From Carallia brachiata (Eukaryota; Streptophyta; Magnoliopsida; Malpighiales; Rhizophoraceae), in contig JADCRB010000096.1 of the NCBI GenBank assembly GCA_021464245.1, positions 1,154,951-1,218,950 on the forward strand: a stretch of DNA of 64,000 nt, in the 5' to 3' direction. The notes below the pieces were generated by a model. The model searched no databases, was not told the DNA's origin, and saw nothing but the letters and a program-made list of their open reading frames with translations. The stretch's first letter is position 1; each line of letters begins with the position of its first letter. The position numbers and the translations under genes are program-made. Positions 1 to 18,209 of the stretch are shown here, one piece after another.

Positions 1-1167
1 AGATGAGACATTTGATGAAGATGAGGAAATGAACGGAATTCTTGCGGTTTTTAGTTGTTTCCTTGGTTCTTTAAGCTGATTTTCTTTTCGTTTCTTTTTT
101 TTTTTTTGTTTCGTTTTCCTTTTGTGAGTAGGAGAAATTGTTTTTTTTGTTTTTAATCGTGGTTTGGTTTTTCTTTTTTGGGTTTTTTGTCGCGTTTTGA
201 TAGTTAATCGTAGCCTTATGTTAAAATTTGTAATCTTGATTGCATATCTGTGTTTGGTGGATGAGAAATTGAAGGAAAAAGAGGTAATGAATGGGATTCT
301 TGTTGTATTTTTTTTTCTTGGTTCTTTTGGCTGATTTTCTTGTTCTTTGCTTCTTTTTTTTTCCAATGTTCTTCTTTGCCGAATAAGTTGATCTTTTCTA
401 TCCATCGCTCCATAATTAGTGTGTGTTTTTGTTTATTGTGTTTCACTAATGACATGGCAAGAAGATTGAAAAGAGACCAATAGGCGAGAGGCCCTTTTCT
501 TTGGATATACATGCATTATTGTTATTGGTTTTCTTTGTGCGATATTTCTTTTTGAATGTTATTAGGCCCACTGATGGATGCAGAGGAAACACTAAAAGGG
601 TTAGATCCAACGAAAAAAAAAAAAAAACAACGCGGTAAAAGGCTGAACAGAACCATATATTATGCTTAAGCTTGCCGCTTGGAGAATAATTTTGGTTATC
701 AAACTACTTTAAAGGTTTGTCCAACCTGAACACATGCGTTAGGTGTAAATCTTCCCATCTTTGATGGAGACAGAATTGTCAGGAAGTTACTGGGTTGTTA
801 GACTGTAGCTTGAAATTGTTTATGTGCTTCTCTTGTTTCATGTGGTGCATAGCCTTCGATGCATTGCTTTCCCTTAAGCACATAATTAAGATGATACGTG
901 GGATGATTGATTGAGCCATGTTAACACTGGTTGCGAAGTGAATGATTCTTTTGGAATCATGGTTAGATTGGTCAATCCAACCATAAAATTGTTTCATTTT
1001 GACCAATGATAAACAAGTTTTGAACAATTCCTTAATCTCCAAACATATGATATTGGTGCAAAATGTCCCTTGCTTATCGAAGATTAATAGTATATGCTTT
1101 TGTTACTTGTGAGTTGTTTTTTTTTTTTTAATTTTCTGCATTTTATAGAGTAAGTACTTTTTTGCAG
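1..1167 (+). other. 5' intronic sequence of the mannosidase gene
   Basis: No exon is recognisable before the acceptor at 1166-1167. The missing first exon, which in this family encodes the cytosolic tail and the Golgi membrane anchor, must lie upstream of the window. Positions 1-115 and about 246-360 are imperfect copies of each other, sharing an 'attcttg...cttggttctttt..gctgattttctt' order, so the intron holds a small direct duplication. The rest is T-rich, as is usual for plant introns. Confidence 0.6.
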
Positions 1168-7793
<6,626 letters not shown>

Positions 7794-8393
7794 GAGTTCA
7801 TTTGCTGATCATAAGGGGTCTATCTGCTGCCTGTGTTCTCTGTTGAACCCATTCAATGATTTTGAGGCATTGTTTTTGGGTGCAAATTCAGAGGACTGAT
7901 CATTGTTATTGAACTTAGATTAGAGGCCTAATGGAGTAGTAGTGTTCCCATTGCTGTAGAATGTGGTTCAACAAATTTTCTCCATACCAGGCCGATAGAA
8001 ATTGTTGTATTTAATAGCCAGGAACCATTGCAACCACCTGATAGATTGTGTACCATATAAACAGTTTATTCCTTCGTCTTATACGGCAAGTCCCCAAAAT
8101 TAGCATAAGATGGTCTTTGGTGTACTGATTATCTGTAATTTTTGGAACATCGCCAGCTATAAATCTTAAAATCTTTCTAGCCGTCTGTGTGTTGGTCTTT
8201 CATCTTTCTGGCCTGTGCCTGCAGTGTAGCTCTTTAATTTTGGGCAAAGTCTGGAGTGACGTGAATATGAAATTTACTCTTTACATTTTTAAATGCAAAT
8301 TGCAAGTTATGATGCAATTTCTTAATAGAAGATGTACCATTTTCTTTGGATCCAAGTGTTGTTGGCGTGTTTTTGTGTGTGTGAGTGTGTGTG

Positions 8394-8426
<33 letters not shown>

Positions 8427-8640
8427 TAATTTTTTCGAGTTGGAAGGAGGGAAGCCCCTATACTGGATCGCAGGGTTGTTAAAGACATATTACATCTTTC
8501 TCAAAAAAAAAAAAAAAAAAAAAAAAACATTTTACATCATTTACTGCCCAAAAGAATTTTTACAATAATTTTGCAAACTTGTAGTTGATCATATGAAGTG
8601 AATATCTTCTTAGTAACCATTACACAAGGCTGATACGAAT
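7794..8640 (+). repeat. Mannosidase 3' flank, copy 1 of a recurring block
   Basis: Sequence directly after the mannosidase stop, probably including the 3'UTR. Hallmarks are 'cataaggggtctat', 'cccattcaatgattttgaggc' (split here as a landmark only) and 'agaggcct.atggagtagt'. The block recurs at 10,261-11,062 and 39,796-40,352, and in shorter pieces at 9,040-9,265, 11,300-11,710 and around 49,850. It also holds a (GT)n run at 8378-8407, a T run and an A run (8500-8526). No convincing gene is present. Confidence 0.75.
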
Positions 8641-10137
8641 CTGATGTAGAACTCGGTGAGGCCAAAAAAAACTTGGTTTATGAAATTTGGGGGGCGTTCT
8701 TATCGTGCTTGGAGAAAATTAGCGTTGGTATGACGTAGAATAGGGTTTACTAGTTGATGCAAGTGCCTACGTGTTGGTCTTGTATTTGTCCCAACTCCCA
8801 TGATTCTCATCTTAATTTTAATTTGGTTTTCAATCTTTACACAATAAATTAAGTCCTCTAACTTTTTTACTCAAAAAAAAAAAAAGAAAAGAAAAGAAGA
8901 AAGTCCTCTTAACTTTGTTTTTGTTTTAGTTCTGCAAGTCAATATTTCCATACGTCACTAATTTATTTATCCTATTTATTTTCCAAACCACTTTTGAGGT
9001 AAACAGGAAAGACTTTGCCTTCTTCGTCGAGGAAATAATTGTGAAAGATGGCATTGTGATAATCGTAAAATGTAAGTTATGGTGCAAATTCGCATTGAAA
9101 GATGTAGCATTTTATACCAATTAAAGTGTTGTTAAAAACAGATTACCTCATTTACTACCATATGACTAATAATTTTGCAAGCTTGCACATGGTGTAAATA
9201 TCTATTTAGCAACACATTGCTGAAGGCCAATCACGTACTTCTATCCGGCCGAGACAAAATTGGCTAGCATAAATTGCCATTGAGGGGGCCTATAGGTGTG
9301 GTCGGTAGCAAAATGGAAAACTTGTACATGCCGTAAGCTGCATTGTGATTTAAAAAAAAAAAAAAGATTTAGGTCCATGCACAGATGCACTGCAAAAATC
9401 TCAGTCAGAGACATTAAAAAAATTAATTTAATTTAATTTTTATAAAATTAAATTCTAAACATACTTGTGTTAACTTAATCTTAAAAAAAAATCAAAAAAA
9501 AGAAAAAAAAATATTTTTTAATGGCTTGGTCCCACTCACAAATTGTGGAACTCGAGCTATTGAACTTTCTCGTTAAAAAAAAGAATGGAAAAAAAATTTA
9601 AGTAACAATAGCATGCACCTCATTTAAGTAGGTAACTTTTGAATTCTTGAGGTTAATAACTAAGAAATAATTTCAAGTAAAACGTACGGCTAAAAGATAT
9701 ATAAATGAGTCAGTAATGTTCAAAACAGTAATTTTTTATTCAATAGAAATCGTTTTATTAATATTCATCAATAATGTATATAGGACTAACGTAAAATTAT
9801 CGATAATACCTGCATAAAGTAGAAAATGAACACGGCTTTAAAGGTCTATAATAACTAAGTTCAAACCGATATTTCACAACTTGGGCATACAACCCAATAA
9901 AATACAGTCTTTTCTCGAGAATACAAATGGACTAGTGATTAATATTGTAGTTAACAAGATTTAATCCTGATGAATAAATCTGTCAATGACAGAAAGCATT
10001 GCACTTTGATGGACTTGTGCCTGAAATCAGTGAAATATATCTGACAACGATTTGCAAAATAACTAAGCCATAATCAGGCAACAAACAACAACATAACACC
10101 CATTTGATCCCTTCCCAAAAAAGGACAAAAGAGATCC
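8641..10137. other. Intergenic, repeat-derived, no gene
   Basis: 8,640-8,820 ('acttggtttatgaaatttgg' and onward) is one of at least four related copies; the others begin near 11,365, 48,890 and 49,260. 9,040-9,265 repeats part of the mannosidase 3' flank ('aaatgtaagttatggtgcaa'). 9,400-9,640 is A/T-rich. No ORF with family resemblance or codon-like structure is seen on either strand. Confidence 0.6.
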
Positions 10138-10260
10138 CGGGCAGAATCCACGACGGCGACTATGGCGGCGGCGGCTAGCCGGAAAAGGATGACGGAGGCG
10201 GAGATGAGGTCGGCTGTAGCGGGAACAGTGGCGGTGGAGGTGGTGGCGTCAGATGTTGAA
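10138..10260 (+). other. GC-rich segment with a 42-codon ORF
   Basis: A sharp island of GC-rich sequence in AT-rich surroundings. An ATG at 10,162 opens an Ala/Val/Glu-rich reading frame (MAAAASRKRMTEAEMRS...) that runs about 33 codons in the GC-rich part. It then enters the duplicated mannosidase flank and stops near 10,290. It resembles the first exon of a gene with its upstream leader, carried here as a fragment. I do not recognise the protein. Confidence 0.35.
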
Positions 10261-11062
10261 ATAAAGACATATTACATCACGTACTTATGAGGGGTCTATT
10301 TGCTGCCCGTGTTCTCGGTTGAGCCCATTCAATGATTTTGAGGCATTGATTAGATTGCAAAGCAGCAGGACTGTACAAAGACCATTGTTGTTGAATTCAG
10401 ATTAGAGGCCTCATGGAGTAGTGTTCCCATTGCTGTAAAATATGGTTCAACAAATTTTCTCAATCACAGGCTGATAGAAATTATTGTTGTTAATAGCAAG
10501 GAAGCATTGCAACCACTTGACAGACCGTGTGTGCACTATATAAACAGTTAAATCCTAATATCTCGTACAGCAAGTGCCCGAATTAGCATAAGATGGTCTT
10601 TGGTGTACTGATTATTTGTAATTTATGGAATAACACCAGTTTTGAATCTTGAAATCTTTCCAGGCATCTGTGTGTCGATTTCTCATCTTTCTCGTGTGCT
10701 TTCAGCGCGGCTCTTTAATTTTGGACAAATTTCTAGAATGATGCAAAGACGATGATTACATTTTTACATTTTAAACGCAAATTGTAAGCTATGATGCAAC
10801 TTCCTGGTAGGAGACATATTTACATAATTTATTCCCAGAAAACATTTAATATTATAATTTTGCAAAGTTGTATATGGTGTGAAATTCTAACCATTACAAA
10901 ACCACCCTCCTTTTGTCCTTATGGCAATCCACCTTATCATGTCCCCTTGGTCAAGGGTATGACGGCTCGTAGTCACCAAAAACAAAACTTACCATTACAC
11001 AAGGCTGATCGCGTAATTTCATATGGACGAGACAAAATTGGCAGACGGCAAATTTGATGTAG
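10261..11062 (+). repeat. Mannosidase 3' flank, copy 2
   Basis: Matches 7,794-8,640 in order, starting with 'aaagacatattacatc' and then 'ggggtctatttgctgcc', with many substitutions and indels. It shows that the mannosidase downstream region was duplicated here without its coding exons. Continuing downstream, 11,063-11,230 is an AT-rich near-palindrome, and 11,300-11,710 is a further partial copy. Confidence 0.7.
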
Positions 11063-11789
11063 AAACTTTTTTTTTTTTTTTTAGTATAATTCAATTATAA
11101 TTTTATATTATATAATAAATAAGATATATTTAAAATAAAAAATAATAAAATAAATTTATATAATATAAAATTATAAATAAATTACATTTACAAAAAATAA
11201 GATAAATTTAAATTTTTCGTGTTTAAAAAAAAATGAATAAAAATAAGAAGCGTCTAAAATCCCGTATCTCATTTCCCCATGTAAATCCAAGCTTCGTTCT
11301 CTTTTGGTGGATCTTAATCTTATCATGTTTGAAACTTTACATGAATACGAATTATGATAATAAAGTCGGTGTGACCAAGTAGAAACTTGATTTATAAAAT
11401 TTGCGGCAGTCTCATTATGCGTGGGAAAAGTAGGCATGGGCAGGAAGTAGAATAAACGAGTTCATGCAAGTGGCTTCCTGTGTTGGTCCTATTTTATATT
11501 TTGTTCCTTGAATTTTATCTTAATTTTAATCGTAAAATGTAAGTTATAATGCAACTTTATAGTGAAGGACAGATTACTGCCAAACCAAAAGGCCTATACG
11601 ATGATTTCGCAAACTTTGTACGATACCAATTTCTATTTAAATAAACATCTCACAAGGCCAATCTCTTAAAATTGTTTGACGCAAAAGTCATCTGGAGGCT
11701 CCCAAAATAATTTGATGAAATTTCATGTGGTTGTCATAAAAATAAAAAAAGGGGCTTTACTCAATGGTCAGAGAATTTGACCATACAGT
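11063..11789. other. Intergenic repeats, no gene
   Basis: Contains an AT-rich inverted repeat ('ttataattttatattatata' against 'aatttatataatataaaatt', 11,095-11,185) and a partial copy of the dispersed flank repeat (11,340-11,710). Nothing gene-like is seen. Confidence 0.5.
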
Positions 11790-11995
11790 ATTTTTTTTTT
11801 AAGTTTCGTTGCATAAACATAATAAATAAATAACAAATACAGAATAAATTTATTATAATTAATTAATTATTTTATACAACTAAATAATTACTTTTTATAA
11901 TAAAAATTAATTATTAATCATCTAATTATATAAAATAATTGATCGATTATTATGTGTATATTCTATGTCTGTATTTATTTCCGTTATAAAATAAA
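11790..11995. mobile_element. AT-rich MITE-like inverted repeat
   Basis: Two arms of about 90 bases are roughly reverse complements: 'aacaaatacagaataaattt' near 11,835 and 'tatgtctgtatttatttccg' near 11,965. Both flank the centre 'ttatacaactaaataatta'. A related element lies at 43,216-43,434. Ends and target-site duplication are not resolved. Confidence 0.5.
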
Positions 11996-12090
11996 ATGGT
12001 AAATAGTTTGGTTGTCAAGATAGTCTGGCGAGCCTATGCAACTACCTCTGACCATAGACTTTTTCTCTGAAAAAAACCAAAGAAAAAAGG

Positions 12091-12261
12091 TTGACCCTTA
12101 GTCAATGGGCTCTCCGATGGATTGCTGATGCTGATCACTGTGATCAGGTAGTTTACTGTGCTATAATTGTCTATTCTCTGAGAACTGAAAAGAGGAGAAG
12201 AATCTATTCAATTCTTCCATCCGCACGCACTGCACTCTTAATTACGAGTTATAATTATCCG
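12091..12261 (+). promoter_or_regulatory. TNL1 proximal promoter and leader with a facing W-box pair
   Basis: TTGAC at 12,091-12,095 and GTCAA at 12,101-12,105 form an inverted pair with a 5-base spacer. TTGAC is the core of the WRKY-factor W-box. A TATA-like 'ctataatt' starts at 12,161, and 'gcacgcactgc' at 12,223 is shared with the TNL2 (43,771) and TNL3 (50,687) leaders. Conservation across paralogues supports a promoter. WRKY control is inferred from the motif only. Confidence 0.55.
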
Positions 12262-13494
12262 ATGGCTTCGGCTTCGGCTTCCTCTTCTTCTTCCTCTCCC
12301 TCTACTGGCAACCACAGTCAGCATCAATGGAAGCATGACGTCTTCTTGAGCTTTAGAGGTGAAGACACTCGCGACAATTTCATCAGCCATCTCCATGCTG
12401 CCTTGTCCGAAAAAGGACTCGAGACATTCATAGACTATCAGCTTCGAAAAGGAGATGAAATCGCACCTTCCCTTTCGCAAGCAATCAAAGAATCAAAGGT
12501 TGCGGTGGTCATTTTCTCCAAGGACTATGCATCTTCTTCCTGGTGCTTAGACGAACTCGTCAAGATCATGGAATGCCGTGAAACCCAGGGACTGATCGTT
12601 ATACCGGTTTTCTATAATCTGAATCCTTCCGATGTCAGAAAAAATACAGGGACCTTCGCATTTGATCGTAAACGCAAGAGAAATTTCCGGATCAACTCGG
12701 ACAAGTTGCCCAATTGGAGGGCTGCGTTGACCACAGCTGCCAATCTGTGCGGGTGGAATTCCAATGTCATCAGGTAACTTTACAAGCTTCAAGCTTCTGC
12801 CAGGGGAAAAAGTAGAGTATTGAAATTTTTTTGTTTCGAAAGTGTGCTGGAATGTAATGACATTTAAATTTTTTGCATTCACCGTGATAACTTTTACAGC
12901 TAAAAAAAAGTGTTTGATTGTTTTTTTTTATTGCAAAAAATGTCTTGATAGTTACAAAAAATCTAAGCTTCATTGCATTCAAGTACAAAAGTTTTTAGTG
13001 CTGTAATGTTACTCTTCTGTTAATTATAGACTGAATGGGAAACTATTAGTTGACTGGGTGCAACCCCACTTTTCATTGAAATGGAATTCGTGCTGGCCCC
13101 TTTTGAATTTAACAATTGATACGTCGATGACATTTTTATGCCTCAAAGTTTCATAATTTATTACATAATTGCTTCAAAACGTAACCAATTTGCAACTCAA
13201 ACGTATAGCACACCGAAAAGAGACATCAGGTAATGCCTACAAGTATGTTGTAACAACATTGCACGTTGCATGATTATGAAACTTTGGCTTATTCATGGCA
13301 GGTCAGAGCGTGAATTTATTGACCAAATTGTCAATGATGTTTTGGAAAAGTTGAATCAAGCATTGCCTTTGCCTATGGGCTTGGAGCGCCTGGTGGGAAT
13401 AAATTCACGCCTTGAGCAAATCAAACGTGTACTGGCTATTGGGTCCCAAGACGTTCGTATTTTAGGGATTTGGGGCATGGGCGGTATAGGAAAC

Positions 13495-13818
13495 TGATGG
13501 AGTTTTAGTTTCCTTACTGTTCAAGTTTTTTAATGGGTGTGTTTTTCAGGTCAAAGCAAGTTTTTTTTTGATATTTTTGATGTCCAGAAGCTACTGCACT
13601 GTTTGTATTTGTGGATGTAATTTGTGCTACTGTGCTGCTTTGTTTTAGTGGTTAAGAATGTGTTACTTTAAGTTGTAATTACTAAATTAGCCTTTATGTA
13701 TGTAAGAAAATATAGCAGTATGAAAATTAAAAAAAAGGTTCTGTACCTTTTCTGCTATATGCCTTGCTACTCTGCAGAATTCTCTCAACTTCTCTTCTGC
13801 TATGCTCGGTTACTTTCA
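13495..13818 (+). repeat. Copia-1 5' LTR
   Basis: 324 bases, beginning TGATGGAG and ending TACTTTCA. It matches the 3' LTR except for homopolymer length (T6 against T5 near 13,530, A7 against A6 near 13,731). Confidence 0.95.
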
Positions 13819-13930
13819 GTGGTATCAGAGCATTTAAGATCACTTTGAGGGCCTTTATATACGAGAGAAGTAGTGAGAATTTGTTGTTGCAACCTTAGGT
13901 TGTCAAACACCACAAAGCAGAACCTATAAA

Positions 13931-16900
13931 ATGGCTTCCAGCAACCTTCCAAACACAACACCACCTATTTTTTCTGGAGAAAATTATCTTATATGGGCTG
14001 TGAAAATGAAAGCTTATTTGAAAGCTTATGATCTCTGGAAGATTGTTGAAGGAGGTGATCAAGTCCAAGAGCTTCCTCAGAATCCAACCCTTGCACAAAT
14101 CAGGCATCACAGTGAAGAAAGTTCCAAAGTCTTTAAGGCACTCACTTGTATACACTCTGCAGTTTCAGATACTATTTTTACTAGGATTATGGCTTGTGAA
14201 TCAGCTAAACAAGCCTGGGATAAACTCAGGAGGAGTTTTATGGGAGTGCAAAGACAAGGAGTATTCAGGTTCTCAATTTGCGAAGGGAATTTGAAGCCTT
14301 GAAGATGAAGGAAACAGAAACAGTGAAAGAATTCACTGATAGATTGATGAAAACAGTGAACCAAATCAGGTTGTTGGGGGAAGATCTTTCTGATCAGAGA
14401 GTTGTAGAAAAGGTTCTTGTGTGTTTGCCTGAAAAATATGAGTCGAAATCTCATCTTTGGAGGATTCAAGGGATTTGAGTCAGCTTACTCTTGCTGAATT
14501 GGTCAATGCTTTGCAAGCATTGGAATTGAGAAGACAAATTAGACAAGAAGAAGCAAGTGAAGCTGCTCTTGTTGCAAAGGGAAAAGAGAAGGCTCCTACA
14601 ATTGCCCCTAAAAATGCTGTTGATAAAAGGGCTAAAGACAAAAGGGATGAAGGACAAAAGGATGCTGGGAAAGATGCTGGGAAGAAGAAAAAGTTTGGAC
14701 CTTGCAGGCATTGCAAGAAAACCAATCATACTGAAAGGTTTTGTTGGTTTAGACCAGACATACAGTGTCACATATGTAAAAAGATGGGGCATATGGCTAA
14801 AGTTTGTAAAGCCAAGCAGAATAATCAACAGGCTACACAACAAGCACAAGTTGTCGAGGGAAAACAGGAGGAAGAAATGTTGTTCACAGCTGCTTGCAAT
14901 GTAGTTGAACATGATGCAAGTACTTGGTTGATTGATAGTGGATGTACCAATCATATGACTTATGACTCAAGCAAGTTCAAGGTGTTGGATACTCACTTTC
15001 TTTCTAGAGTCAAGATTGGTAATGGTGACTATCTTGAAGTCAAAGGCAAAGGAGCAGTGGCTGTCAACACAACTTCAGGTACCAAGTATATTTCAGATGT
15101 CTTGTATGTTCCTGAAATTGACCAAAGTCTTTTGAGTGTAGGTCAATTATTGGAAAAGAAATATACGTTGCTCTTTAAAGATGAGAAATGCACAATTTTA
15201 GACCCTAAAGGACTTGAAGTCTTGACTGTAAAGATGAGAAATAAAAGTTTTGTTGTTGATTGGAGTAAAAACAAGCTTGTTGCATGTACCAGTGTTGTAG
15301 ATGATAGTGTCCTGTGGCATAAGAGGTTAGGGCATTCCAGTTACTCATCTTTAAAGAATATGCATAATTTGGTGCTTGACATGCCAATTGTGAATGTGCA
15401 CACTGATGTTTGTGAAGTTTGTGAGAAAGGGAAGCAAGTGAGGCAAGCCTTTCCCCAAAACAGGGCTTGGAGGGCAACTCAGAGGTTGGAGCTTATCCAC
15501 ACAGATGTTTGTGGTCCCATGAGTAACCCTTCACTTAATGGAAGTAGATATTATATTGTGTTTATTGATGATTACACCAGGTTCAGCTGGGTCTATTTTT
15601 TGAAGTCCAAGTCAGATGTAGCTTCAATCTTTTTCAAGTTCAAGGCTTGGATTGAAAATCAAGTTAGTTGCAGCATCAAATGCATAAGATCTGACAATGG
15701 CGCAGAATATACAGCTGGAACCTTCAACAAATTTTGTGAGGAGGCTGGTATTCATCACCAACTTACTGTTCCTTACACCCCACAGCAGAATGGGGTTAGT
15801 GAGAGGAAGAACAGGACCTTGATGGCAATGTCAAGGTGCCTATTGTTTGAAAAGGAGATGCCAAAGTACTTCTGGGCTGAGGCTGTTAACACAGCCAATT
15901 ACCTTTTGAATAGGCTTCCAACAAAAGCCTTGCAAGGAGTGACTCCATTTGAGGCCTGGTATGGTTCTAAACCCTCATTGCAACATTTGAAGGTATTTGG
16001 TTGTGTATGTTACACATTTATTCCTGAAGTTAAAAGAAGTAAGCTTGATGAAAGAGCAAGCACAGGCGTGTTTCTAGGTTACAGCAATCAGTCTAAGGGG
16101 TATAGGATCTTTGATATCAAGGCTAAGAAAGTGATAGTGAGCAGAAGTGTGAAGTTCAATGAAGAGGCTACTTGGGATTGGGACAAAGATCAAGTCAGAA
16201 GGAATGAGATAGCACCAGATGCAAAGTCCAATCCCTTGTTGTCTGACTATGACACTACAACTGAAAATGTAGCAGATTTTGATCATGAGCCTGTTAGGGG
16301 GACTAGAAGTCTTGCAGAAATTTATGAAAGGGGAAATGTGGCTCAGTTAGAACCAACAAGCTTCTCTGAAGCTTCACAATCACCTGATTGGAATGCAGCA
16401 ATGAAGGTGGAGTTTGATGCTATTCAGAAAAACAAAACTTGGGATCTGGTGGATAGACCTTCTCATAGACAAGTGATTGGGGTAAAATGGGTCTATAGAG
16501 TCAAGCTAAATGCTGATGGCAGTGTCAACAAGCTCAAAGCAAGGTTGGTTGTGAAAGGTTATTCTCAACAATTTGGAACTGATTATACAGAGACCTTTGC
16601 ACCAGTTGCCAAGCATGATACCATCAGGCTTTTATTGGCTCTTTCAGCTTCAAAAGGGTGGAAAGTGTTTCAGTTGGATGTAAAATCAGCTTTTTTGAAT
16701 GGAACCCTTGAAGAGAAGATTTATGTTGAGCAACCAGAAGGATTCAAGATAGTTGGAGCTGAAGATAAAGTTTATTTGTTGAAAAAAGCCTTATATGGCT
16801 TGAAGCAGGCACCCAGGGCTTGGTATAGCAAAGTGGATGAGCATTTGTATTCATCTGGCTTTACAAGAAGTCAGAATGAGGCCACTTTGTATGTGAAGTC

Positions 16901-17890
16901 ACAAGGTGATGAGATCTTGATTGTATCTATTTATGTAGATGATATCTTGGTAACTGGAAACAACAAGGCCATGATAGATGATTTCAAGCTCCAAATGAAA
17001 GCTGCCTTTGAAATGACAGACTTGGGGGAAATGTACTTTTTCCTAGGAATGGAGGTTTTTCAAGCCCAAAATGGCATCTTCATTAGTCAAAAGAAGTATG
17101 TCATAGATTTGCTCAAAAGTACAAAATGCTGGACTGTAAATCAGTTCCAACACCTCTAAATCCTAGTGAAAAGCAATGTAAAGAAGATGGAGCTGGGAAG
17201 ATTGACAGTACTGTTTTTAGAGGACTTATTGGAAGTCTATTATATCTCACAGTTACAAGGCCTGACATCATGCATGCCACAAGCCTTTTATCAAGGTATA
17301 TGCAAGCCCCTAGTGAAATACACTTAAATGCAGCAAAAAGAATACTGAAGTATATAAAAGGAACGTTAGATTTTGGAGTGTGGTTCAACAGAAAATCAGA
17401 ACTCAAGTTGTTTGGATTTTCAGATAGTGATTGGGCAGGGTGCATTGATGACATGAGGAGTACCTCTGGCTATTTATTCTCTTTAGGATCAGGAGTATTC
17501 ACTTGGAGTTCAAGAAAACAAGATGTCATTGCACAATCCACTGCAGAAGCAGAATATGTTGCTGCTGCTGCTGCAGTGAATCATGCAATATGGTTGAGGA
17601 AGATGTTGGTTGATCTAAAGCAAGAACAGCTTGAACCCACTGAAATTCATGTTGACAACCAATCTGCAGTGGCTATTTCTAAAAACCCTATATTCCATGG
17701 CAGGACAAAGCACTTTAAGATCAAATTTCATTTCATTAGAGAAGCACAACAAGAAGGAGAAGTAAGGCTAGTCCACTGCAGCTCACAGGAACAAACAGCA
17801 GACATACTTACCAAGGCTTTAACAAGGAGTAGATTTGAGTTTTTGAGAAGCAAAATGGGCATGAACATCAAGGAAACTAAGGAGGAGTGA
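13931..17890 (+). pseudogene. Copia-1 gag-pol polyprotein, frameshifted
   Basis: Gag starts at 13,931. Two CCHC zinc knuckles (CRHCKKTNHTERFC and CHICKKMGHMAKVC) lie at about 14,700-14,810. The protease active site is in WLIDSGCTNHM (about 14,926). Integrase shows HHCC zinc-binding and D..D..E core motifs (IRSDNGAEY, PQQNGVSERKNR). Reverse transcriptase has LDVKSAFLNG and YVDDILV (about 16,935). RNase H has SDSDWAG, TAEAEYVA and DNQSAVAIS (17,430-17,680). Order protease-integrase-RT-RNase H identifies Ty1/copia. The frame breaks near 14,270, 14,450 and 17,125, each by one base, leaving ORFs 13931-14302, 14278-14478, 14457-17159 and 17126-17890. Otherwise well conserved. Confidence 0.9.
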
Positions 17891-18209
17891 TGGAGTTTTA
17901 GTTTCCTTACTGTTCAAGTTTTTAATGGGTGTGTTTTTCAGGTCAAAGCAAGTTTTTTTTTGATATTTTTGATGTCCAGAAGCTACTGCACTGTTTGTAT
18001 TTGTGGATGTAATTTGTGCTACTGTGCTGCTTTGTTTTAGTGGTTAAGAATGTGTTACTTTAAGTTGTAATTACTAAATTAGCCTTTATGTATGTAAGAA
18101 AATATAGCAGTATGAAAATTAAAAAAAGGTTCTGTACCTTTTCTGCTATATGCCTTGCTACTCTGCAGAATTCTCTCAACTTCTCTTCTGCTATGCTCGG
18201 TTACTTTCA
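17888..18209 (+). repeat. Copia-1 3' LTR
   Basis: 322 bases, directly after the polypurine tract. The TNL1 NB-ARC reading resumes in the 'aaaacaactttagctgaag' that follows. Confidence 0.95.

Larger units (their letters stand above)
13495..18209 (+). mobile_element. Copia-1: Ty1/copia LTR retrotransposon, near-complete
   Basis: A 4,715-base element with LTRs at 13,495-13,818 and 17,888-18,209. The primer-binding site is 'tggtatcagagca' at 13,820-13,832 (initiator-tRNA-Met type) and the polypurine tract is 'aaggaggag' at 17,879-17,887. Flanks are 'gaaac' (13,490-13,494) and 'aaaac' (18,210-18,214), an imperfect 5-base target-site duplication. The two LTRs appear to differ only by one-base homopolymer lengths, so the insertion is recent. 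It lies in sense orientation inside TNL1 exon 2. Confidence 0.95.

Noticed and set aside
8332..8568. ORFs across the GT/T/A-run region
   Set aside because: Simple-sequence artefacts.
12091..12261. Open frame extending 57 codons upstream of the TNL1 ATG
   Set aside because: Paralogues start at the MAxASS-type methionine, and the upstream stretch holds the conserved promoter motif and leader.
14107..14954. Long minus-strand ORFs across copia-1
   Set aside because: Shadows of the gag-pol frame on the opposite strand; no domains.
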